Positions 1 to 6,077 of a DNA stretch of 8,683 bases are shown here, piece after piece. Both the position numbers and the translations under genes were made by a program. Below the pieces are notes generated by a model, which did no database searches, was not told where the DNA came from, and was given only the letters and a program-made list of their open reading frames with translations. The stretch is from Hyphomicrobiales bacterium (lineage in GTDB: Bacteria; Pseudomonadota; Alphaproteobacteria; Rhizobiales; Aestuariivirgaceae), in assembly GCA_025356765.1 (NCBI GenBank), contig JANXRO010000287.1, positions 1 to 8,683 on the forward strand, in the 5' to 3' direction. Each line of letters opens with the position of its first letter. The stretch's first letter is position 1.

Positions 1-858
1 CATGAATTTAGTGCAATTGTCGCCGATATCGGTGCCTCTGTTTCAAATGTAAAAGCCGGAGACCGCGTTTCCATTCAACCCCTCATTTCGCCGCGCGATG
101 ACTATTATGGCCGTCGCGGTTTATATCATTTGAGCCCAAGCATGGGTTGCGTCGGGCTCAGCTGGGCTTGGGGCGGCATGAGCGAGTGGGCCGTTGTGAA
201 TGACTATAATTTGGCAGTGGTGCCAAAGGGCGTGACCGATATTCAAGCCGCGATGATTGAGCCTGCCGCTGTTGCCGTTTACGCTGCTGATCGCGGTGGC
301 GTTCAGTCCGGCTCCACGGTTCTGATTTCAGGAGTGGGGCCGATTGGCGCGCTTACTTTGTTGGCAGTGAAAGCTGCAGGTGCGGGGCAAATTTTCGTCA
401 GTGAGCCCAATGCTTTTCGGCGCAAAATGGCAAAGGAATTGGTGCCCGCAGCCATTGTTCTTGATCCGATAACTCAAGATGTGGTGGAAGAAATAAAGGC
501 GCAAACCGAAGATCATGTTGGCGTTGATGTGGCCATTGAATGCGTTGGCCTTGAAGCCAGCTTGAACACATGCGTGAAGGCCGTGCGCAACCAAGGCAAG
601 GTTGTGCAAACCGGTTTGCATATGAAGCCCGCCAGTGTTGACCCCATGACATGGGCATTGAAAGACATAACCATTGAAGCCACGTGGTGTTATCCTGTGC
701 AATGCTGGCCGCGCATCATCCGCATGGTTGAATCCGGTTCCTTTCCAATTGAAAAAATTGTTACAGGCAATATCAAAGCAGATGATGTGGTCAAGCTGGG
801 CTTTGACGCATTGCTCGATAAATCAGTCAATCACATGAAAATTTTGGTGACCGTATGA
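1..858 (+). CDS. Medium-chain (zinc-type) alcohol/polyol dehydrogenase, 5'-truncated
   Basis: The frame is open from base 1, so the N-terminus lies outside the window and 285 residues remain. The first residues, His-Glu, match the end of the GHE motif that binds catalytic zinc in medium-chain dehydrogenases; the preceding Cys ligand is not visible. An IEP motif (Glu at visible residue 87) fits the family's other catalytic-domain glutamate. The Rossmann glycine motif GVGPIG lies at about 111-116, and an acidic residue after the second strand (VSEP) suggests NAD rather than NADP. The family oxidises secondary alcohols; overall it resembles sorbitol/2,3-butanediol dehydrogenases. The region that normally carries four structural-zinc cysteines (visible residues about 27-50) has SPRDDYYGRRG instead, so that zinc is probably absent. 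The TGA stop overlaps the next ATG (ATGA), implying translational coupling. The substrate is unknown; the family call is secure. Confidence 0.9.
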   Translation, partial: HEFSAIVADIGASVSNVKAGDRVSIQPLISPRDDYYGRRGLYHLSPSMGCVGLSWAWGGMSEWAVVNDYNLAVVPKGVTDIQAAMIEPAAVAVYAADRGGVQSGSTVLISGVGPIGALTLLAVKAAGAGQIFVSEPNAFRRKMAKELVPAAIVLDPITQDVVEEIKAQTEDHVGVDVAIECVGLEASLNTCVKAVRNQGKVVQTGLHMKPASVDPMTWALKDITIEATWCYPVQCWPRIIRMVESGSFPIEKIVTGNIKADDVVKLGFDALLDKSVNHMKILVTV

Positions 859-1862
859 GCAAAGGCCCTGTTAAAGTTGCAATGATTGGCCTTGGTTGGT
901 GGGGCAAGAAAATGACGGCAGTGTTAAAAAAGGCACATGCTGATATTGAAATTATCTGCGCTGCCGAGCCCAATCCCGCAGGTGCTGATTTTGCAAAAGA
1001 AAATGGTTTTGCATATTACGAGAATTACAAAGACGCTTTGAAACATCCTGGTGTTGAAGCCGTCATTCTCGCAACGCCGCATTCATTGCATGCCGAACAG
1101 ATCAAACTTGCAGTGGCTGCCAAGAAACATATCTTCTGTGAAAAGCCCTTGGCCCTCACCAAGAAAGGCGCAGAGCTTGCCGTGAATCTTTGCAAGAAAA
1201 ACAAGCTGGTGCTCGGAATGGGCCATGAGCGCCGCTGGGATCCACCGATTGCAAAAATGCTGGCGATGGCGCGTTCTGGTGAATTGGGGCGCATCCAACA
1301 AATTGAAGGCAATTTCAGTCACGACAAATTTACAACGTTAGATAAAAAGAATTGGCGCCTGAACAAGAAAGAAGCCCCTGTTGGCGGCATGACGGCGACT
1401 GGTATTCATCTCACAGATTTATCTGCCGCATTGCTGGGGCCCGCAAAAGATTTACGCGTATCATGCGAAAGCCTTTCTTCTAAAATTCCGCAAGGCGATA
1501 CAATGAGTGTGCATATCCGTTTTAAAGGCGGCGGCACATCCTATGTGTCAGCTTCGCTTGCCATGCCGTTTATTTCGCGCTTCGCAGTTTTCGGTTCCAA
1601 GGGCTGGATAGAAATTCGCGACAAAGCACATGTTGAATCGCCCGCAGGATGGGTTGTTACATCGGCCATGGCGGGTGGGCCAATTACTGTTGTCGAAATT
1701 CCGCCAGCAGAGCCGGTCAAAGATAATCTGGTGGCCTTTGCACGCGCCATCCGCAAGCTGGAACCGTATCAGATAACGGGCAAAGACCTCATCAACAACA
1801 TTGCCATTTTGGAAGCCATAATTAAGTCTGCTGCCAAAAAAGGCGCGGTGGTTAAAGTTTAA
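855..1862 (+). CDS. Gfo/Idh/MocA family NAD(P)-dependent oxidoreductase
   Basis: This is a 335-residue cytoplasmic oxidoreductase of the usual family length. The N-terminal Rossmann domain has GLGWWG (residues 12-17) for dinucleotide binding, and an EKP motif (96-98) carries the conserved catalytic-site lysine K97. The C-terminal alpha/beta domain contains GGMTATGIHLTDL (177-189), whose His185 is the expected catalytic histidine. The Asp that many members carry four residues before this His is Ala181 here. Family members oxidise or reduce hydroxyls on sugars, inositols and anhydrosugars. The start is ATG 855 inside an ATGA overlap with the upstream dehydrogenase; only a weak GGTGA lies 4 bases upstream, so coupled translation is likely. 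It sits between two medium-chain dehydrogenases, consistent with a multistep oxidation route. The exact substrate cannot be inferred. Confidence 0.93.
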   Translation: MSKGPVKVAMIGLGWWGKKMTAVLKKAHADIEIICAAEPNPAGADFAKENGFAYYENYKDALKHPGVEAVILATPHSLHAEQIKLAVAAKKHIFCEKPLALTKKGAELAVNLCKKNKLVLGMGHERRWDPPIAKMLAMARSGELGRIQQIEGNFSHDKFTTLDKKNWRLNKKEAPVGGMTATGIHLTDLSAALLGPAKDLRVSCESLSSKIPQGDTMSVHIRFKGGGTSYVSASLAMPFISRFAVFGSKGWIEIRDKAHVESPAGWVVTSAMAGGPITVVEIPPAEPVKDNLVAFARAIRKLEPYQITGKDLINNIAILEAIIKSAAKKGAVVKV

Positions 1863-1865
1863 GGA
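1861..1865 (+). promoter_or_regulatory. Ribosome binding site for the second medium-chain dehydrogenase
   Basis: AAGGA overlaps the TAA stop of the upstream gene and lies 6 bases before ATG 1872. This is good Shine-Dalgarno spacing and supports that start. Confidence 0.7.
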
Positions 1866-1871
1866 AAGCAC

Positions 1872-2858
1872 ATGAAAGCGCTAATTTTTGAAACTCCAAA
1901 CAAACCCATCATCGCTGATGTGCCAATGCCCACGATCAGTGATTCAGAGGTGATGATCAAAACGCGCACCATTGGCATTTGTCATTCTGATTATGAGCTT
2001 TTGGCAGGACGCTACATTATTCCGATTTCTTATCCTGTAACCCCCGGCCACGAATGGTGCGGCGAGATTGTTGAAGTTGGCAAGAACGTCAAGAATTTCA
2101 AAGTCGGCGACCGCGTTGTTGGTGAATGTGTGGTAAAAACACCAGAACGCCTTCACCATTTTGGCTTTTCAATGAATGGTGCAGACCGCGAGTTTTTCAA
2201 CGTTAATCCAGATTGGCTGCATAAGCTTCCAGACACAGTGGATGATATGCGGGGCTCGCTGATTGAACCCTTCACCTGTGGTTTCTATGCAGTGTTGCGT
2301 TCAGGCGGCACCAACGCATCAGAAACCGTTGTGGTCTCCGGCGGCGGCACCATCGGTCTGGTTTCTGCTGCGGCAGCATTGGGCATGGGCGCCCGCGTGA
2401 TTGTGGCTGATCCAATTGCCCAACGTCGTGAAATTGCCAAGAAGCTAGGCGCTGAAGCCATTGATCCAACTGATCGTGGCGCTGATCAAATAAAAGAACT
2501 GACAGGCGGCCATGGTGCTGATCTCGTGGTTGAATGTTCTGGCCATGATGCATCGTTGGCGGCAGTGTTTGATTATGTGGCCCAAGATGGCCGCATGTCG
2601 ATGGTGGGTATCAATATTGGCCGCAAGATTTCTGCAAACCTCGGTTTGATGCAACTGAAAAATCTCACGATCCGCGGCTGCATCGGCTCTCCTGGCGTGT
2701 GGCCCGCCGCCATTCGCTTTCTTGAAAAAACCGGCATCGACCTCTCGCCCATCCAAACTCATAAATTTTCTCTGACGGACGCCGTGAAAGGTTTTGAGCT
2801 GGGCCAAGACCCCAAGGCCTGTATCAAAATAACCCTCTCAACCAAGGATATGCATTAG
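1872..2858 (+). CDS. Medium-chain zinc-dependent alcohol/polyol dehydrogenase
   Basis: A complete 328-residue medium-chain dehydrogenase, somewhat shorter than the usual 340-350. The catalytic-zinc residues are visible: Cys37 in GICHSD, then His60-Glu61 in PGHEW, with Glu132 in the IEP motif. The Rossmann motif GGGTIG lies at 157-162, and Asp at the end of the next strand (VADP) suggests NAD(H). The structural-zinc cysteine cluster expected around residues 86-105 is missing; only Cys86 remains, followed by VVKTPERLHHFG, which accounts for the short length. It is a likely oxidoreductase for a sugar, polyol or keto intermediate, acting in the cytoplasm. It is paralogous in fold to the truncated dehydrogenase at the window start but clearly divergent, so the two probably do different steps. 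The start has AAGGA 6 bases upstream. The stop abuts the next ATG (TAGATG). Confidence 0.93.
   Translation: MKALIFETPNKPIIADVPMPTISDSEVMIKTRTIGICHSDYELLAGRYIIPISYPVTPGHEWCGEIVEVGKNVKNFKVGDRVVGECVVKTPERLHHFGFSMNGADREFFNVNPDWLHKLPDTVDDMRGSLIEPFTCGFYAVLRSGGTNASETVVVSGGGTIGLVSAAAALGMGARVIVADPIAQRREIAKKLGAEAIDPTDRGADQIKELTGGHGADLVVECSGHDASLAAVFDYVAQDGRMSMVGINIGRKISANLGLMQLKNLTIRGCIGSPGVWPAAIRFLEKTGIDLSPIQTHKFSLTDAVKGFELGQDPKACIKITLSTKDMH
2844..2848 (+). promoter_or_regulatory. Ribosome binding site for the PRISE-type SDR
   Basis: AAGGA lies inside the last codons of the upstream dehydrogenase, 10 bases before ATG 2859. Together with the directly adjacent stop and start (TAGATG), it supports 2859 as the start. 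Confidence 0.6.
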
Positions 2859-3932
2859 ATGAAACGCCACGCCCTTATCGCCGGTGTTTCCGGAATCATT
2901 GGTCGCCACTTGGCTGAACACCTTCTTGAAACAGGGAAATGGACCGTCTCTGGGATCTCACGCCACAAGCATGATCTGCCAAAAGGCGTGAAGCATATTG
3001 CCGTTGATCTTACGGATGCAGCCGCAACCAAATCAGCGCTCAAGAAAGTGGCGGTCACGGATGTGTTCATCACCACATGGATGCGTCAGGCCACTGAAGC
3101 TGAAAATTGCCGCGTCAATGCGGGCATGGTGCGCAATCTTCTTGCCGCCGTTGAGGGTAAAAAAATCAAGCATGCAGCTTTGGTCACTGGCCTCAAGCAC
3201 TACATGGGCCCGTTTGAGGCCTATGCAAAATCCAAAATGATAACGCCATTCCGCGAGGAACAGCCGCGTCTGCCTTACCAGAATTTTTATTATGATCAGG
3301 AAGATGAGCTTTATGCTGCCGCGGAAAAGCAAGGCTTTTCATGGTCTGTGCATCGCCCTCATACATTGATCGGTTACGCGCTCGGCAATCAAATGAATAT
3401 GGCCGCTACTTTGGGTGCCTATGCCGCGATCTGCAAGGAAACTGGAATGCCTTTCGTGTTTCCTGGTTCGCCGCAGCAATATGAAGCCTGTGTGGACATT
3501 ACCGATGGCCGCATCATCGCCAAGCAATTGCTGTGGGCTGCAACCAAGCGTGCTGCGCGCAACGAAGCGTTCAACATCGTCAATGGCGAAGTTTTCCGCT
3601 GGGATTGGATGTGGCCAAAACTTGCAGCGCACCTTGGCGTTCCAGCCGCAGACTATCCGGGCCACGCCCAGCCGCTTGAAAAACAGATGGCTGGAATGGA
3701 ACCTGTCTGGGACAAGATCGTCGCCAAGCATGGACTTCAGCAAAACGCCCTCACCAATGTTGCATCATGGTGGCACTCAGATGCCGACCTTGGCCGAACC
3801 ATTGAGAATTTCACCGACATGACCAAAAGTCGTGACAAGGGTTTTACCGCGTATCAAAATTCAATTCACTCTTTCACTGATGCTTTTGACAAACTTCGCG
3901 CCGCCAAAGTTCTGCCCATGGCCGGAAAATGA
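2859..3932 (+). CDS. SDR-family oxidoreductase, PRISE (progesterone 5-beta-reductase/iridoid synthase-like) type
   Basis: This 357-residue protein is an atypical/extended short-chain dehydrogenase. The N-terminus has the glycine motif GVSGIIG (9-15), and GISR with Arg35 after the second strand suggests NADPH. The hallmark PRISE motifs are present: TGLKHYMGPF (110-119) with the conserved Lys113, and NFYYDQED (142-149) with the catalytic-type Tyr145. These replace the classical YxxxK. A downstream HRPHTLIGY stretch is also typical of the group. Characterised plant members reduce activated C=C bonds of enones (1,4-reduction); natural substrates of bacterial members are largely unclear. Its place directly between sugar-type dehydrogenases and an ABC importer suggests reduction of an enone or keto intermediate in the same pathway, which is inference. 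It overlaps the permease gene by 4 bases (ATGA), so translation is probably coupled. Confidence 0.9.
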   Translation: MKRHALIAGVSGIIGRHLAEHLLETGKWTVSGISRHKHDLPKGVKHIAVDLTDAAATKSALKKVAVTDVFITTWMRQATEAENCRVNAGMVRNLLAAVEGKKIKHAALVTGLKHYMGPFEAYAKSKMITPFREEQPRLPYQNFYYDQEDELYAAAEKQGFSWSVHRPHTLIGYALGNQMNMAATLGAYAAICKETGMPFVFPGSPQQYEACVDITDGRIIAKQLLWAATKRAARNEAFNIVNGEVFRWDWMWPKLAAHLGVPAADYPGHAQPLEKQMAGMEPVWDKIVAKHGLQQNALTNVASWWHSDADLGRTIENFTDMTKSRDKGFTAYQNSIHSFTDAFDKLRAAKVLPMAGK

Positions 3933-4951
3933 ATCAGGCCGCCACATCAACACCAGACGTTTTTGCGCAGCGCAGCTTTTTTGCTACGCCGCTGGCAAGA
4001 AGTTTTGTCACTGTTGTTGTGTGCACGCTTGCGTTGCTTGTTGCATGTCTCATCTTCGCACCATCGGCTGTTTCATGGGGTGCTTTTTCGGGCAGCCTAC
4101 CATTTGCGGCCATAATAGCCATTGTGGGTTTGGGCCAACTGTTGGTGGTGCAACAAGGCGGTTTTGATTTGTCGCTGCCCGGCGCAGTGTCCTTGGCCGT
4201 TGTCACCGCTACGCATGAAGCACATCAAAACAATGGGCTACTTTTTTATGCGGTGTTTCTATCGATTGGTTTTGCATTGGCAGCAGGCATCGCCAATGGC
4301 ATCTTGATTGCCTATTTTAGGCTTAACGCCATCATTGCAACCATCGGCATGAATGCACTTCTCTATGCAGGCGTGTTTGCGGTTTGCGGCGGCACCCCTT
4401 CGATCACCACAACATTGCTGGCCGATATTGCAGGCGGCGAAACATGGCGCATTCCCAATGCGGTTTTGTTTGCCTTGGCGGCATTGGTGTTGGTTTCTTT
4501 TATCCTGAAGAAAACAGTTGTTGGCCGTCGCTTTGAAGCGGTGGGTGCCAATCCTTTTGCTGCCCAAGCGACGGGTCTTCGCGTTCAAACGCATCAACTC
4601 ATGGCATATGTGTTCGCCCAGCTTCTCTATTGCATGGCGGGTATATTGATTGCCGGCATAACTCGGGAACCCACGGCCTTTCAGGGCGACTCTTTGTTGC
4701 TGCCCTCTGTTGCCGTTGTTGTTCTGGGTGGAACTTCGTTGCTGGGGGGACGGGGTTTTCCGATTTCCACCGTTATCGCAGCGTTTTTCCTCAACCAATT
4801 GAGCCAATTCGCACTCGCTATTGGAGTTCCTTATTCGGCTCAAACCATCATCCAGGCCTTGGCCTTGGGTTTTGGCATCTCTGTCTACTCGATCAAGTGG
4901 ACGGTGAACCTGACTAAAAAAAACCAAACAAATGGAGGACTACATGAATAA
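3929..4951 (+). CDS. CUT2 (RbsC-like) ABC transporter permease
   Basis: A 340-residue, very hydrophobic inner-membrane protein with roughly eight to ten transmembrane segments after a cytoplasmic N-terminus of about 20 residues. Family marks are GGFDLSLPG (the GGIDLSVG motif of ribose-type permeases) in the first third, the cytoplasmic loop EAVGANPFAAQATGLRV that contacts the ATPase, and VVVLGGTSLLGGRG near the C-terminus. It forms one half of the membrane channel; the other half is probably the permease domain fused to the ATPase downstream. The start ATG lies in an ATGA overlap with the SDR gene, with only GGAAA directly before it, indicating coupled translation. The end overlaps the binding-protein gene by 8 bases. 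The substrate is not evident from sequence. Confidence 0.94.
   Translation: MNQAATSTPDVFAQRSFFATPLARSFVTVVVCTLALLVACLIFAPSAVSWGAFSGSLPFAAIIAIVGLGQLLVVQQGGFDLSLPGAVSLAVVTATHEAHQNNGLLFYAVFLSIGFALAAGIANGILIAYFRLNAIIATIGMNALLYAGVFAVCGGTPSITTTLLADIAGGETWRIPNAVLFALAALVLVSFILKKTVVGRRFEAVGANPFAAQATGLRVQTHQLMAYVFAQLLYCMAGILIAGITREPTAFQGDSLLLPSVAVVVLGGTSLLGGRGFPISTVIAAFFLNQLSQFALAIGVPYSAQTIIQALALGFGISVYSIKWTVNLTKKNQTNGGLHE
4934..4938 (+). promoter_or_regulatory. Strong ribosome binding site that fixes the binding-protein start
   Basis: GGAGG, a perfect Shine-Dalgarno core, lies 5 bases before ATG 4944. An in-frame upstream ATG at 4932 overlaps this site and has no ribosome site of its own, so 4944 is the better start. 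It is the strongest ribosome site seen in the window, fitting the high level expected of a periplasmic binding protein. Confidence 0.8.
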
Positions 4952-6008
4952 CAAATTTAAAAAACTGGCGCTTGCTGCCACCACTGCGGTGTTAGCTTTA
5001 GGTGCTGCCAGTATGGCACAGGCCGACACACCAACATGGTGTGGCCCAAAGCAGGCTTCACTCGCCTTGCTTGATGGCTATGGTGGCAACAGCTGGCGTC
5101 AAGTGACAACAGCATCTGGCAAACAAACAGCATCACTTTGCCCCAGCATTACCAAATATGAATATGCGGATGGCAATGGCGATACCCAGAAGTCAATTTC
5201 CGACATCAAGGGTCTTGCTGCCAAAGGCATTGACGCACTTGTGGTGTTTGGTGATGCAGGCCCTGCGGTTCTGCCCGCCATCACATCAGTGTTCAAGGCT
5301 GGCAAAACCATCGTTCCATATCGCGTTGATGTGGGCGGCAAGGAAGGCGAAAACTACACCAAGTTCATTGGTTCATCTTTTGTGAACGACGGTGAAACCT
5401 GGGGCAAGTGGATCAAGGGCGTGTTGCCAAAAGGCGGCAATGTTCTTTTCCTGTCGGGCCCTGCTGGCAACAGCCAAGGACTTGACGAACTTAAAGGCTT
5501 GAAAAATATTCTGGGTGCTGAATACAAGTTCTTGAACGCCGAACCCTTCGACGTGACAAACTGGGACCCTGCATTGACACAAAAAGTGCTGACCGCTGAA
5601 ATCGCCAAGAACGACAAGATCGACGTGATCGTGTCAGACTTTGGCCCATCACTGGTTGGTGCTTTGCCTTTGTTCAACAAGTCTGGTCGCTCTATTCCAG
5701 CGCTTGCCACCTCAGACGGCAATTCGCTAGGCTGTTTCTGGACTGATAATCAGAATGATCAGAATAAAGACTTCAAGCTATTCACTGTGGCAACGGGCAA
5801 CGACAACGTGCGTCTTGCTGTTGAGTGGGCCGTGGCCAAAGTGACAGGCGGCAAAGATCCAGAAGAAAATATTTTCAAAGCTCCCGCATTTGAAGATAGC
5901 GTTTCTGGCAAGCCGAATGCCGTTCAGTGCAAGAAGGATTTGCCAGGTGCCATTTACCTGTCGTCCGAATTGCCAGCCGCAGACCAAGCCAAGGCAGTCG
6001 GCAAATAA
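4944..6008 (+). CDS. Periplasmic substrate-binding protein of a sugar-type ABC transporter
   Basis: A 354-residue precursor of a type 1 periplasmic binding protein (Peripla_BP_4-like, as in ribose or galactofuranose uptake). The signal peptide is clear: NNKFKK, a hydrophobic Ala/Leu core, and an AxA-type site MAQA|DTP, giving cleavage after residue 27. The mature part follows the family pattern. ALLDGYGGNSW opens the first lobe, DTQKSISDIKGLAAKGIDALVV is the usual helix before the ligand cleft (positions about 5184-5244), and VSDFGPSLVGAL lies in the second lobe. Four cysteines (33, 66, 264, 329) could form two periplasmic disulfides. It delivers solute to the permease pair encoded on either side. 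The start is set by GGAGG at 4934-4938; the longer start at 4932 would add MEDY before the basic leader. A terminator-like hairpin follows directly. Ligand unknown. Confidence 0.95.
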   Translation: MNNKFKKLALAATTAVLALGAASMAQADTPTWCGPKQASLALLDGYGGNSWRQVTTASGKQTASLCPSITKYEYADGNGDTQKSISDIKGLAAKGIDALVVFGDAGPAVLPAITSVFKAGKTIVPYRVDVGGKEGENYTKFIGSSFVNDGETWGKWIKGVLPKGGNVLFLSGPAGNSQGLDELKGLKNILGAEYKFLNAEPFDVTNWDPALTQKVLTAEIAKNDKIDVIVSDFGPSLVGALPLFNKSGRSIPALATSDGNSLGCFWTDNQNDQNKDFKLFTVATGNDNVRLAVEWAVAKVTGGKDPEENIFKAPAFEDSVSGKPNAVQCKKDLPGAIYLSSELPAADQAKAVGK

Positions 6009-6018
6009 TTTACGAACG

Positions 6019-6055
6019 GCCCCGGAGCGACAACTCTCTCCGGGGCTTCCTTTTT
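6019..6055 (+). terminator. Intrinsic terminator or attenuator after the binding-protein gene
   Basis: A perfect 9-bp GC-rich stem (GCCCCGGAG at 6019-6027 pairing with CTCCGGGGC at 6038-6046) with a 10-base loop is followed by TTCCTTTTT (6047-6055). It starts 11 bases after the binding-protein stop and ends 23 bases before the next start. With no evident promoter in the remaining gap, read-through probably feeds the ATPase-permease gene, so the hairpin would lower its expression relative to the binding protein. An mRNA 3'-stabilising role is also possible. Confidence 0.88.
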
Positions 6056-6077
6056 CAGCGCCAAGGTCAACAGGTTA

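Noticed and set aside
130..858. Starting the first dehydrogenase at the TTG at 130
   Set aside because: The frame is open back to base 1 and those codons encode family-typical sequence (HE...GDRV), so the gene is truncated by the window and does not start at 130.
1..3932. Assignment as a known levoglucosan-, inositol- or erythritol-type catabolic operon
   Set aside because: Gfo/Idh and dehydrogenase genes next to an importer recall such operons, but no sugar-phosphate isomerase/epimerase-like protein, kinase or other diagnostic partner is visible, so naming a substrate is not supported.
4259..4927. Long minus-strand open frame (222 codons) opposite the permease gene
   Set aside because: It lies wholly inside a well-supported permease gene. 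Its translation is rich in Cys, His, Arg and Asn with no recognisable motif, as expected from the antisense of a hydrophobic gene.
4932..4943. Upstream ATG (4932) as start of the binding protein
   Set aside because: It would sit on the GGAGG ribosome site and add acidic residues before the signal peptide; ATG 4944 has the correct spacing and a normal leader.
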